Shown piece after piece: positions 41,864 through 50,676 of a stretch of 60,075 nt of DNA (position 1 is its first letter; each line of letters opens with the position of its first letter). Origin of the DNA: Bacteroidales bacterium (GTDB taxonomy: Bacteria; Bacteroidota; Bacteroidia; Bacteroidales; F082). Made by a program: the position numbers and the translations under genes. Under the pieces are notes generated by a model. The model saw nothing but the letters and a program-made list of their open reading frames with translations. It was not told the DNA's origin and did not search any database. The stretch lies in contig JAKSMV010000020.1 of NCBI GenBank assembly GCA_024400425.1, positions 1-60,075 on the forward strand, given 5' to 3'.

Positions 41864-43099
41864 TCAGTCGCCAACATGGAGTTTTGACAGCCCGGATTTC
41901 TCGAGCTTTTCCCTGGCATAGGCCAAATCCACAACCAATTCCTTGGCCTTGATGTCGGAAGGCATTTCAAACATGGCATCGTTAAGGATGGCTTCCATGA
42001 TGGAGCGCAGTCCGCGCGCGCCAACCTTGAATTCGATGGCTTTCTCAACCACATAGTCAAGCACTTCTTCTTTGATGACGAGGTTGATGTGGTCCATGGC
42101 AAAGAGTTTCACGAATTGTTTGACGATAGCGTTCTTCGGTTCGGTGAGGATGCGTTTCAAGGCCTCTTTGTCGAGTGGGTTGAGATGGGTGATGATGGGC
42201 AGACGACCGACGATTTCGGGGATGAGACCGAATTTCTTCAGGTCGGCAGGAGCGAGGTATTGCAGCATGTTCTCTTTGTCGAGAGCCTCGCCATTGGTGC
42301 TGCCGTAACCGATGGTATTGGTGCGTTTGCGCGAAGCGATGATGCGGTCGATGCCGTCGAAGGCGCCTCCAGCGATGAACAAGATGTTTTTCGTGTTGAC
42401 GGGAATCATCTTCTGTTCAGGGTGCTTGCGTCCGCCTTGTGGCGGCACGTTCACCACGGTGCCTTCAAGCAGTTTCAGCATGGCTTGCTGCACGCCTTCG
42501 CCCGAAACGTCGCGGGTGATGCTTGGATTGTCGCTCTTTCGGGCAATCTTGTCGATTTCGTCGATGAAGACGATGCCTCTTTCGGTGGCGGGAACATCAT
42601 AGTCGGCGGCCTGCAGCAACTTGACGAGGATGTTCTCCACGTCTTCGCCCACATAGCCAGCTTCGGTGAGCACGGTGGCATCGGCGATGGCAAAGGGCAC
42701 ATTCAGCATCTTGGCGATAGTGCGAGCCAACAAGGTCTTGCCAGTGCCGGTTTCGCCAACGAGGATGATGTTCGACTTCTCGATTTCGACCTCGTCGTTG
42801 TCAACTTTTTGGCTGAGACGCTTGTAGTGGTTATAGACGGCTACTGCCAAGGTGCGTTTGGCTTCGTCTTGTCCGATGACATATTGGTCAAGAAAGTTCT
42901 TGATTTCCAATGGCTTCTTTATGGCGTAACCTTTCATGCCAGAGGACATCCGGTTTTCATTGAATTGCTCTTTGACGATAAGGTGGGCTTGCTCGGCGCA
43001 ACTGTCGCAGATTTGTGCGTCAAGACCTTGAATCAGCAGCCTGACATCGGCAGCTTTCTTTCCACAAAAGGCACAAACGCCTGTCTTTCTTGTGGCCAT
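41864..43099 (-). CDS. clpX: ATP-dependent Clp protease ATP-binding subunit
   Basis: A 411-residue AAA+ unfoldase that feeds substrates to ClpP. The N-terminal zinc-binding domain has C9, C12, C31 and C34 (CAFCGKK ... CDSCAE); Walker A GETGTGKT is near 115, Walker [11 protein letters not shown] near 175, with the RKSD and [10 protein letters not shown] regions following. Length is normal. It starts 3 bases after clpP ends, so clpP-clpX form an operon; the R-M island lies downstream. Confidence 0.97.
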   Translation of the reverse strand: MATRKTGVCAFCGKKAADVRLLIQGLDAQICDSCAEQAHLIVKEQFNENRMSSGMKGYAIKKPLEIKNFLDQYVIGQDEAKRTLAVAVYNHYKRLSQKVDNDEVEIEKSNIILVGETGTGKTLLARTIAKMLNVPFAIADATVLTEAGYVGEDVENILVKLLQAADYDVPATERGIVFIDEIDKIARKSDNPSITRDVSGEGVQQAMLKLLEGTVVNVPPQGGRKHPEQKMIPVNTKNILFIAGGAFDGIDRIIASRKRTNTIGYGSTNGEALDKENMLQYLAPADLKKFGLIPEIVGRLPIITHLNPLDKEALKRILTEPKNAIVKQFVKLFAMDHINLVIKEEVLDYVVEKAIEFKVGARGLRSIMEAILNDAMFEMPSDIKAKELVVDLAYAREKLEKSGLSKLHVGD

Positions 43100-43102
43100 G
43101 AC

Positions 43103-43777
43103 TTATTTCTTGATGAGTACTTCGTCAATCATACCGTATTCCTTGGCTTCGGCAGCGGTCATCCAGTAGTCGCGGTCGGAGTCGGCCCACACCTTGTCGT
43201 AAGGTTGGCCTGAGTGCTTGGCGATGATTTCGTAAAGTTCTTTCTTCAGTTTCTGAATTTCGCGAGCGGTAATCTCGATTTCGGTAGCTTGGCCTTCCAC
43301 GCCGCCCATGGGTTGGTGAATCATGATGCGTGAGTGAGGCAATGCCGAACGCTTTCCTTTGGCACCTGCGCACATCAGAACAGCAGCCATCGAAGCGGCC
43401 ATGCCAGTGCAGATGGTAGCCACATCAGGGCCAATGAATTGCATGGTGTCGTAGATGCCTAAGCCTGCATAAACGCTGCCGCCAGGTGAGTTGAGGTAGA
43501 TTTGGATGTCGCGTTTCGGGTCGGTCGATTCAAGGAAGAGCAATTGGGCTTGGATGACGTTGGCTACATAATCGTCGATGGCAGTGCCGAGGAAGATGAT
43601 GCGGTCCATCATCAAACGTGAGAAGACGTCCATTTGGGCGATGTTGAGCTGGCGCTCTTCGATGACGGTAGGTGAGATGTAACCTCCGCTGTTGCTGATT
43701 CTTGACATGTATTGTTCAAGACTTAATGGGTTGAGTCCCATGTGCTTGGTAGCATACTTGAAAAATTCGTTGTTCAT
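43103..43777 (-). CDS. clpP: ATP-dependent Clp protease proteolytic subunit
   Basis: A 224-residue serine peptidase that assembles into tetradecamers with ClpX. The start chosen, ATG at 43775-43777, gives [20 protein letters not shown]; an ATG at 43837 would lie inside the terminator hairpin of the upstream gene and read nonsense. The catalytic Ser is in [10 protein letters not shown], the His in [13 protein letters not shown], and the Asp in SDRDYWM. Operon with clpX. Confidence 0.96.
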   Translation of the reverse strand: MNNEFFKYATKHMGLNPLSLEQYMSRISNSGGYISPTVIEERQLNIAQMDVFSRLMMDRIIFLGTAIDDYVANVIQAQLLFLESTDPKRDIQIYLNSPGGSVYAGLGIYDTMQFIGPDVATICTGMAASMAAVLMCAGAKGKRSALPHSRIMIHQPMGGVEGQATEIEITAREIQKLKKELYEIIAKHSGQPYDKVWADSDRDYWMTAAEAKEYGMIDEVLIKK

Positions 43778-43807
43778 AATGATTTTGTTTTTTAATGTTG
43801 AAAAAAA

Positions 43808-43849
43808 CCAAAGGTTCAAAAGGGCATGATGACCCATCTGAACCTTTGG
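43808..43849 (-). terminator. Terminator of the trigger factor gene
   Basis: CCAAAGGTTCA (43808-43818) pairs perfectly with TGAACCTTTGG (43839-43849); on the minus strand T7 follows. It separates tig from clpP. Confidence 0.88.
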
Positions 43850-43863
43850 CGATGGTTTATTGA

Positions 43864-45216
43864 TTATTTTCTTTCTTCTTCGAGCTTCTTGATGAAGTCG
43901 GAGTAGGAGATTTCAGGGAAGTTGATGTTCATCTTGCCTTTCAGGAAAGAAGTCATCTTGATGTCGGCGAGCTGGTTCTTCAGCTGTTCGGTCTGTTCGC
44001 CTTCCTTGAGGTAGTTGGCGGCAATCTTGTCGAGGTTGGCCTTCATGTCGTCTTCGAGGGTGTTGTAGTCGATGCCAGGGAAGATTTGCTTGACGACGAA
44101 GTCTTTCAGTTCGGCATCGGTCACCACGAGTTCCATGTTGCCCTTCACGATGGCGTCTTCGATGAACTGCCAACGCAAGCCTTTCACATAGTTTTCTTCG
44201 TAGTTCTTTTCGACATCTTCCATGCTGATTTCGCCACGGCTGTTTTCAACGATCCAACGCTTTAGGAATGCGTCAGGCAGGTTGAATTGGACGCCAGCCA
44301 CCAGTTCGTCAATCATCTTGTTGAAGAGGATGCGGTCGGTTTCGGCTTCATATTGCTTTTCCATTTCTTCCTTGACGAGGGCCTTGAAGGCATCGAGGTC
44401 GGCGATTTCCTTGTCGGGGAACACCTTCTTGAAGAATTCTTCGTTCAGTTCGGGAGTTTCCTCGCGGATGATGTCGTCGATGATGATGTTATAGTCGCTA
44501 TCGGCAGGAGCATTTTCGCCGAGGAGTTTCTGTGCAGCTTCTTCCGAGTTGAGGCCATCCTTGAAGTTGAAGATGAATTCGGCACCGACTTCCTTTCCGA
44601 TGAGTTTCTTCTTTCTGGTCTTGGCAGTGATGGTCTTCAGGTCGAAGAAGAATCCGTCTTTTTGGAAACCACCTTCCACTTCCTTGCCGTCTTCAGCTTC
44701 GCGAATCTTCAGTTCCAGACGGTCGTTTTCTTCGACGGTTTCAGGATGAGAGACGTTAGGGTTGCGCTTGACGAGGTTGTCGATGGTTTCTTGAATTTCC
44801 TTTTCTTCAGGAACAACGTGGTAGAAATCGACCATGGTGTTGCTGAGGTCGTATTTGATTTCAGGACGGATGGCGGCCTCAAACCAGAATTCCATGGTCT
44901 CCTGATGTTCGAGGTCGGCTGGGGTCTGCTGGTCAGGGTCGCTGAGTGGGTAACCGATGAGGTTGAGATTGTTGTCAACGATGTGCTTGTTCAGGCCTTC
45001 CGAAACGAGGTCGTTCAGCACTTCCATCTTGGCTTGCATGCCATACATTTTCTTCACCATGCCCATTGGGACCATGCCTGGACGAAAACCAGGAACATTG
45101 GCCTTCTGACGCATTTTCTTCAACGAATCGTTTACTTTTGGTTCGTAATCTTCCTTAGCTACGCTAATCTTGATGGAGACAAGTTGCTCTCCCTTTTCTG
45201 TCTGTGTGATATTCAT
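43864..45216 (-). CDS. tig: Trigger factor chaperone
   Basis: A 450-residue ribosome-associated chaperone. The ribosome-binding domain (1-~110) contains the signature [20 protein letters not shown] near 39-58. The PPIase-like region (about 150-240) is divergent, as is usual in Bacteroidota, and the C-terminal helical domain follows (to 450). It is monocistronic with its own terminator, upstream of clpP-clpX in the usual bacterial order tig-clpP-clpX. Confidence 0.93.
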   Translation of the reverse strand: MNITQTEKGEQLVSIKISVAKEDYEPKVNDSLKKMRQKANVPGFRPGMVPMGMVKKMYGMQAKMEVLNDLVSEGLNKHIVDNNLNLIGYPLSDPDQQTPADLEHQETMEFWFEAAIRPEIKYDLSNTMVDFYHVVPEEKEIQETIDNLVKRNPNVSHPETVEENDRLELKIREAEDGKEVEGGFQKDGFFFDLKTITAKTRKKKLIGKEVGAEFIFNFKDGLNSEEAAQKLLGENAPADSDYNIIIDDIIREETPELNEEFFKKVFPDKEIADLDAFKALVKEEMEKQYEAETDRILFNKMIDELVAGVQFNLPDAFLKRWIVENSRGEISMEDVEKNYEENYVKGLRWQFIEDAIVKGNMELVVTDAELKDFVVKQIFPGIDYNTLEDDMKANLDKIAANYLKEGEQTEQLKNQLADIKMTSFLKGKMNINFPEISYSDFIKKLEEERK

Positions 45217-45305
45217 TATTTATTGTGCTTTGTATTTCTATTATAGTCTCTAATTTCTAATTTTTCAACCTGTGGTGCGTTTTTTTTCACCTTATAACCT
45301 TTTTC

Positions 45306-45329
45306 AGACGCGATGAATCGCGTCTCTAC
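45306..45329. repeat. Palindromic repeat of the AGACG...CGTCT family
   Basis: AGACGCGAT (45306-45314) and ATCGCGTCT (45317-45325) with CTAC following, an incomplete member of the family at 32015 and 4776. It lies between tig and the tRNA gene. Confidence 0.8.
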
Positions 45330-45331
45330 AA

Positions 45332-45359
45332 CCCATCACCCATCACCATTCACTATTCA
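45332..45359. repeat. Heptanucleotide tandem repeat
   Basis: Four 7-nt units: CCCATCA, CCCATCA, CCATTCA, CTATTCA. Confidence 0.75.
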
Positions 45360-45372
45360 CCTAAAATAACCG

Positions 45373-45454
45373 TGCGGATGAAGGGACTCGAACCCTTACT
45401 TCTCTCGAAACTAGATCCTAAGTCTAGCGCGTCTACCAATTCCGCCACACCCGC
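45373..45454 (-). tRNA. tRNA-Leu (anticodon UAG)
   Basis: An 82-nt class II tRNA on the minus strand. The acceptor stem pairs GCGGGTG with CATCCGC, with discriminator A. The anticodon stem CTAGA/TCTAG encloses the loop CTTAGGA, giving anticodon UAG (leucine CUA/CUG). A long variable arm is present (TTTCGAGAGAAGT region), and the T stem-loop is AAGGG-TTCGAGT-CCTT-like. CCA is not encoded. Confidence 0.95.
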
Positions 45455-45509
45455 GTGTGATTTTTGAGGGCGCAAAGATACAACTTTTATTTATATATAG
45501 GTATAAGAT

Positions 45510-46652
45510 TTACTTTTTCACATCCAAGGCATCTCTCAGCGCGTTTCCGATGAGCATGAAGGCCAACACCAAGAGCATGATGGCGATACCGGGAAGTATG
45601 GCGAGATAGGCGGCATCCAAGATGATGAAGGCGTAGTTTTCCTTAATCATGCTGCCCCATGAGGGCATGGGAGGTTGCACGCCGATGCCCAAGAAACTGA
45701 GGCCGGCTTCCAAAAGGATGGCGGATGCGAAATTGGCTGCAGAGACCACGATGATGGGGTTGAGTATGTTGGGCAAGATGTGACGGAAGATGATGCGCAA
45801 ATCCTTGAAACCCAAGGCGCGTCCCGCTTCAACGAAGGTGGTCTCGCGTATGGAAAGGATTTGTCCGCGGACGATGCGTGCCACTTCAACCCACATGGTA
45901 AGTCCTACAGCGATAAATACTTGCGCAATTCCTTTGCCTAAGGCGAAAGTGATGGCAATGACCAAAAGCAGGGTAGGGATGGACCATACCACATTGATGA
46001 ACCAAACCACCACATCATCGACTTTGCCACGGAAGAATCCGCCCAAGCTGCCTATCACGATGCCGATGAGCAGACTCAGCAGCACGGCGATGAAACCCAC
46101 CGTAAGGCTGATGCGACTGCCCAAAACGAGGCGACTGAGGAAGTCGCGGCCAAACTGGTCGGTGCCCAATAGGAATTTTTGGTGCTTTACGCAATACCTA
46201 TTAATATATTGCTCGGCTTCGGCTGATGAAGCAAATGACTTTCTCGCAATTTCTTGGTTGCTGATGGTCTCCGACTTGGGGTGGCTTGATGGCTCGGGAT
46301 TGAAATGATAGATAATCGTGTTGTCTTTCTGCACAACGATGCTGTCGAAAGGCATGTAGGTGCAATCGTCGGGACGACCATGGAACAGCCTTTGGAAAAA
46401 CGAAGTCTTTGGTGCTGGATTTTCCTTTGGGATGAGTAGCATATCAATCTCGAAACCAGGTTTTTGTGTACTGAGTTCGAGCAACTGACGGTTGGCATTT
46501 GGCGTGGCGTCGGGAATGAGATAGTAGGCGAAGATGGCAACGATGGCAAATAGCACGACAAAGGCCGTGGCAATCATTCCCAACTTGTTTTTGCGGAATC
46601 GTTGCCATGCTATCGTCTTGGGTGATAGTGCCTTGTCGCTTTTTTTGTCCAT
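45510..46652 (-). CDS. OppC/DppC-like ABC transporter permease
   Basis: A 380-residue inner-membrane permease of the peptide/nickel class. One transmembrane helix (about 27-46) precedes a periplasmic insertion of ~110 residues (about 50-160) not present in typical OppC (~300 residues). A five-helix BPD_transp_1 core follows, with the EAA loop EAGRALGFKDLRIIFRHILPN that contacts the ATPase, and GLSFLGIGVQPPMPSWG. No OppA, OppB, OppD or OppF genes lie nearby in this window, so its partners are elsewhere. It probably imports oligopeptides; substrate not determinable. Confidence 0.88.
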   Translation of the reverse strand: MDKKSDKALSPKTIAWQRFRKNKLGMIATAFVVLFAIVAIFAYYLIPDATPNANRQLLELSTQKPGFEIDMLLIPKENPAPKTSFFQRLFHGRPDDCTYMPFDSIVVQKDNTIIYHFNPEPSSHPKSETISNQEIARKSFASSAEAEQYINRYCVKHQKFLLGTDQFGRDFLSRLVLGSRISLTVGFIAVLLSLLIGIVIGSLGGFFRGKVDDVVVWFINVVWSIPTLLLVIAITFALGKGIAQVFIAVGLTMWVEVARIVRGQILSIRETTFVEAGRALGFKDLRIIFRHILPNILNPIIVVSAANFASAILLEAGLSFLGIGVQPPMPSWGSMIKENYAFIILDAAYLAILPGIAIMLLVLAFMLIGNALRDALDVKK

Positions 46653-46748
46653 GCCGATTGGGTTTTACCTGTGTCGTTAATAATTTGCCAAAAATAGGGA
46701 AAAATCACTGATTAGGTTCAAATGAGGACGAAATATTAGAATGTTTCC

Positions 46749-46756
46749 TATTTTTG
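46749..46756 (+). promoter_or_regulatory. Bacteroidetes -7 element for the antiporter gene
   Basis: TATTTTTG followed by C matches TAnnTTTG, 22 bases before the start codon at 46779. Confidence 0.6.
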
Positions 46757-46778
46757 CAGCAACTATTGATGCCTAATC

Positions 46779-48449
46779 ATGCGCCAAAAGAATAAAAAGA
46801 AGATGATGACTCTTGCCGTTCTTGCAGCTTTGGCTGTGGGCATGGTCTTGCTGTATGTCTTTGGCCCTGTGACGGGCGAGATGCCGCTGTGGATGTCGAT
46901 ACTTCCCCCTCTTGTGGCCATTGTGATGGCTCTGTTGGTGAAGGAAGTGCTGTCGTCGTTGTTTGTGGGCATCCTTTCGGGCGCTTTTATTATGGCATTG
47001 TATGCGGGAAGTGGTCCGGTCGAGGCATTGGGTGGCGGTGTGTTGCGTGTGGTGGATACCTATATCGTTGGCTCTGTGTTTGATGCCGATCACGTGCAAA
47101 TCATCGTCTTTACCTTACTGATTGGTGGCATGGTACGTATCATCACCGTCAATGGCGGCATGCAAGGCATCGTCAATTGGATGTCGCGGAAAGCGAAGTC
47201 GGCAAGGTCGGGGCAACTGATGACTTTCCTAATGGACCTCTGTGTCTTTTTCGACGACTATTCCAACACCTTAGTCGTGGGTAATACGATGCGGCCTGTG
47301 ACTGACAAACTGAAGATTTCGCGCGAGAAACTTTCGTATATCGTCGATTCTACTTCGGCTCCGGTAGTGGCAGTGGCATTCGTCACCACATGGATTGGGG
47401 CAGAACTGAGTTATATCCAACAAGGTATCGAGGCGGTCGGCATGCAGACATCGGCCTATTCGGTGTTCTTCCATTCGTTGGCCTACAGTTTCTATCCTTT
47501 CCTCACCTTGGCCTTCGTGCTGATGCTGATTCTGAGTGGTCGCGATTTCGGACCTATGCTGAAAGCGGAACGGAAAGCACGTATGGCAGAACAGACTGTA
47601 GAAAATTCCACGGAATCAGGGCTTAAATCAGCGCATATCATTGATGCTCTGGTTCCGTTGCTGGTGCTGATTTTAGGTACTATTGCCGGACTTATAGCAA
47701 CAGGTTACGAGGCCACGATTTGGAATAGTGATGTGAGTTTCTTTTCCAAACTATCAGATACGATAGGTCGGGCCAATTCATTTCAGGCCTTGCTTTGGTC
47801 GTCGATAGTGTCGCTGTTGGTTGCGGTGGTAATGACGATGATACGTGGCAATATGACATTTGTCAAACTGATGGAAGAAATGATTGAAGGCTTCAAGACC
47901 ATGTTCAATGCCATACTGATTCTCACTATGGCTTGGTCTATTGCTTTGGTTACCGAGGACATGCACACGGCTGAGTTCGTCTCTCAGTTGCTGCTGAAAT
48001 GGTCACTCTCTCCAGCCTTGGTGCCTATTCTGACTTTCGTACTGGCTTGCCTTATCGGTTTTTCGACAGGCACTTCGTGGGGCACTATGGCTATCCTTTA
48101 TCCGCTGATTCTGCCCACTTCGTGGCTGTTGTGCCAAGACCAAGGTCTTTCGGTTGAGGCTTCCATGCCGCTGTTCTACAATGTAGTAGCTTCGGTGATG
48201 GCGGGTGCTGTCATGGGCGACCATTGCTCACCGATTTCCGACACTACGATAATGAGTTCGATGGCTTCGGGCTGCAATCACCTCAGTCATGTGAGTACCC
48301 AGATGCCGTATGCCCTCACTGTGGGTGGCGTGGCATTGGTAATGGGTGTGGCTCCTTCTGCTTTCGGCTTGCCTTCGTGGATGGCTTTCATTCTCGCAAT
48401 TGCTGCGTTGGCTGCTATCGTGCGTTTTGTAGGCAAGAAAGTGGTTTGA
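46779..48449 (+). CDS. NhaC-family Na+/H+ antiporter
   Basis: A 556-residue integral membrane protein with about 11-13 transmembrane segments, predicted to exchange Na+ for H+. Family signatures include FFDDYSNTLVVGNTMRPVTD (near 158-178), STSAPVVAVAFVTTWIGAEL, GFSTGTSWGTMAILYPLILP, and GDHCSPISDTTIMSSMASGC near the C-terminus. Relatives in this superfamily also exchange malate/lactate, so the exact substrate is uncertain. The start at 46779 follows the promoter closely. dprA starts 33 bases after its stop but has its own -7 element. Confidence 0.9.
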   Translation: MRQKNKKKMMTLAVLAALAVGMVLLYVFGPVTGEMPLWMSILPPLVAIVMALLVKEVLSSLFVGILSGAFIMALYAGSGPVEALGGGVLRVVDTYIVGSVFDADHVQIIVFTLLIGGMVRIITVNGGMQGIVNWMSRKAKSARSGQLMTFLMDLCVFFDDYSNTLVVGNTMRPVTDKLKISREKLSYIVDSTSAPVVAVAFVTTWIGAELSYIQQGIEAVGMQTSAYSVFFHSLAYSFYPFLTLAFVLMLILSGRDFGPMLKAERKARMAEQTVENSTESGLKSAHIIDALVPLLVLILGTIAGLIATGYEATIWNSDVSFFSKLSDTIGRANSFQALLWSSIVSLLVAVVMTMIRGNMTFVKLMEEMIEGFKTMFNAILILTMAWSIALVTEDMHTAEFVSQLLLKWSLSPALVPILTFVLACLIGFSTGTSWGTMAILYPLILPTSWLLCQDQGLSVEASMPLFYNVVASVMAGAVMGDHCSPISDTTIMSSMASGCNHLSHVSTQMPYALTVGGVALVMGVAPSAFGLPSWMAFILAIAALAAIVRFVGKKVV

Positions 48450-48457
48450 TTTTTTTG

Positions 48458-48465
48458 TATTTTTG
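48458..48465 (+). promoter_or_regulatory. Bacteroidetes -7 element for dprA
   Basis: TATTTTTG followed by C, directly after the antiporter stop. A start site about 7 bases downstream leaves at most ~12 nt of leader before GTG 48483. Confidence 0.6.
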
Positions 48466-48482
48466 CAACGCTATTGAACATC

Positions 48483-49583
48483 GTGAATACTGACCTCAAA
48501 TATCAAATTGCCTTGACGCTTTTGCCTGGTGTTGGCGACATCATCGGGAAGAAGTTCGTCTCTTATTGTGGCAGTGCAGAAGCCATCTTCAAGGAAACAC
48601 GCAAGTCGCTGGAAAAGATTTCGGGTATGCGTGAAGCTACCATCGAGGCCATTTGCAAGCCGAAGGAATACTTAAACCGCGCCGACGATGAACTGAGGTT
48701 CGTCGAGGAACATGGAATCCGCCCGTTTTTCTATCTCGATGCCGATTATCCGCGCCGCCTCTTGCAGTGCGACGACAGCCCGTTGATGCTTTATTATAAA
48801 GGTAAGGCTAACCTCAATGCCAATCGGGTGGTGGCTATCGTTGGTACACGCAACATCACAGAATATGGCAAGGAAAACTGCTTGCAGCTGGTTGAGGATT
48901 TGGTTGCTGACAATGTTTTGATTGTCAGTGGTCTGGCTTATGGTGTGGATACTGCCGCCCATAAGGCCTCAGTGAAAAACGGTATCCCAACGGTAGGCGT
49001 GATGGGTTGCGGCTTGCAGCAGGTCTATCCTGCCGTGAACAAGAAATTGGCCGCCGACATGATTGAACAAGGTGGGGGAGTGCTTACCGAATGTATGAGC
49101 GGCACTTCGCCCGACCGTGAGAACTTCCCGCGTCGCAACCGAATCATTGCGGGCATGGCCGATGCAGTGGTGGTCATCGAGTCGGCACTGAAAGGTGGCT
49201 CGCTCATCACCGCCGACTTGGCCAACAACTACAGCCGCGATGTGTTTGCCTATCCGGGTCGCGTCATGGACATCTACAGCCAAGGCTGCAACTACCTGAT
49301 TCGCACCAACCGCGCTTACCTGATGGAAAGCGTGCAGAACCTGCGCTATGTAATGGGCTGGAATGTGGAGGCTAAGGTGGAAAAACAGACGGTGATGTTC
49401 CGGGAATATACTGAAGAAGAGAAGCTCATCATGGACAGCTTTGGCTCGAATGCAGTCGTGGGTCTGGACGACATCATCGTCAATTCCGGCTTGCCCACCA
49501 CAAAGATAGCGGCCATCTTGCTGAGTCTCGAATTCGATGGCGTGCTGATGGCATTGCCTGGGAAACGATACCAAAAATGCTGA
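48483..49583 (+). CDS. dprA: DNA processing protein DprA
   Basis: A 366-residue protein that loads RecA onto incoming single-stranded DNA in natural transformation. The Rossmann-like DprA fold shows VAIVGTRNITEYGKE, IVSGLAYGVDTAAHKASV, PRRNRIIAGMADAVVVIESALKGGSLITADLA and a C-terminal winged-helix-like domain. I chose GTG 48483 (MNTDLKYQIALTLLPGVG, as in relatives); a TTG at 48474 (MNIVNTDLKY) is possible and there is no nearby ATG. It overlaps the rsgA frame by 7 bases if rsgA starts at 49577. Confidence 0.93.
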   Translation: MNTDLKYQIALTLLPGVGDIIGKKFVSYCGSAEAIFKETRKSLEKISGMREATIEAICKPKEYLNRADDELRFVEEHGIRPFFYLDADYPRRLLQCDDSPLMLYYKGKANLNANRVVAIVGTRNITEYGKENCLQLVEDLVADNVLIVSGLAYGVDTAAHKASVKNGIPTVGVMGCGLQQVYPAVNKKLAADMIEQGGGVLTECMSGTSPDRENFPRRNRIIAGMADAVVVIESALKGGSLITADLANNYSRDVFAYPGRVMDIYSQGCNYLIRTNRAYLMESVQNLRYVMGWNVEAKVEKQTVMFREYTEEEKLIMDSFGSNAVVGLDDIIVNSGLPTTKIAAILLSLEFDGVLMALPGKRYQKC

Positions 49584-50521
49584 CTATGAGGGGAAAGGTA
49601 ATCAAATCGACGGGAAGCTGGTATATCGTTTTGGATGACGAGGGTCGCCAATGGGAGTGTCGATTGAGAGGCAAAATCCGCTTGGATGGCTTGCGTTCCA
49701 CGAACCCCGTGGCTGTGGGCGACAATGTGGTTTTCGAGCAAGAACCAGGTAAGGAGACGGCGGTCATCAAGAACATCGAGACACGAAATAACCTGATTGT
49801 CCGCAAGTCAGTGAACTTGAGCAAGGCTTCGCATATCATTGCCGCCAATGTGGATTTGGCCATCGTTGTGGCAACCATTGCCCAACCGCGCACTTCTACG
49901 GGTTTCATCGACCGTTTTTTGGTCACAGCCGAAGCCTATCACATTCCTACAGCATTGATTTTCAACAAGTGTGACCTATATTCCGAAGACCAAATCGGAG
50001 ACATGTGCGTGCTGATGGAGTATTACCAAAGCATCGGCTACACTACGTTTGGCGTGTCGGCCAAGACGGGTTTCCAGATTGACGAGTTGCGCGACTTGAT
50101 GCGAGGCAAGATTTGTCTCTTTTCGGGTCATTCGGGCGTAGGCAAATCGGCTTTGGTGAATGCCCTCGACCCCAATCTGAATGTCCGCATCGGCGAGATT
50201 TCGGATGTGCACGAGAAAGGCAAACACACCACTACCTTTGCGGAGATGCACCATCTTGACTTTGGCGCATGGATTGTGGATACGCCTGGCATCAAGGAAT
50301 TTGCATTGTACGACCTTGAGAAAGAGACGCTTGCACAGCGTTTTCCCGAAATGCGTGAGCTGATGAGCGAATGCCGTTTTAACAACTGTACCCACATGCA
50401 TGAGCCGGGTTGTGCCGTGAAGCAAGCCTTGGAAAATGGCGACATCGCCGATTGGCGTTACGTCAACTATCTCCGCATGATGAACGACGAAGACCACGAT
50501 TCGGTGAAGGACGAAGGGTGA
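49577..50521 (+). CDS. rsgA: Ribosome small-subunit GTPase RsgA
   Basis: A 314-residue circularly permuted GTPase that assists 30S subunit maturation. An N-terminal OB-fold (RGKVIKSTGSWYIV) precedes the permuted G motifs in the order NKCD (G4), GHSGVGKSALVNAL (G1) and DTPGIKEF (G3); the C-terminal zinc domain carries CRFNNCTHMHEPGCAV. ATG at 49577 overlaps dprA by 7 bases; ATG at 49586 (MRGKVIKS) would start 2 bases after the dprA stop and is equally plausible. Either way the genes are translationally coupled. Confidence 0.95.
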   Translation: MLTMRGKVIKSTGSWYIVLDDEGRQWECRLRGKIRLDGLRSTNPVAVGDNVVFEQEPGKETAVIKNIETRNNLIVRKSVNLSKASHIIAANVDLAIVVATIAQPRTSTGFIDRFLVTAEAYHIPTALIFNKCDLYSEDQIGDMCVLMEYYQSIGYTTFGVSAKTGFQIDELRDLMRGKICLFSGHSGVGKSALVNALDPNLNVRIGEISDVHEKGKHTTTFAEMHHLDFGAWIVDTPGIKEFALYDLEKETLAQRFPEMRELMSECRFNNCTHMHEPGCAVKQALENGDIADWRYVNYLRMMNDEDHDSVKDEG

Positions 50522-50621
50522 TGGTTCTACATATAAGATAAATAGATTTATCAATGCAAATAAAAATCGGGACTTTCCCCATATTTGCTGCTGAAAATCG
50601 GGGGTGTTGCAAATAAAATCC

Positions 50622-50651
50622 TTGGTTTTAATTCATAAATCATTACCTTTG
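50622..50651 (+). promoter_or_regulatory. Bacteroidetes promoter for the M28 peptidase gene
   Basis: TTGG (50622-50625) and TACCTTTG (50644-50651) are 18 nt apart, a good -33/-7 match, 25 bases before the ATG at 50677. Confidence 0.75.
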
Positions 50652-50676
50652 CGGCAAATAAATCATTTCGTATCGT

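Noticed and set aside
42089..43213. A 374-codon open frame antisense to clpX
   Set aside because: The sense strand encodes ClpX with all motifs; the antisense translation has no signal or domain.
43777..43837. Longer ClpP starting at 43837
   Set aside because: The extra 20 residues would be read from the tig terminator hairpin; ATG 43775-43777 gives the normal ClpP N-terminus.
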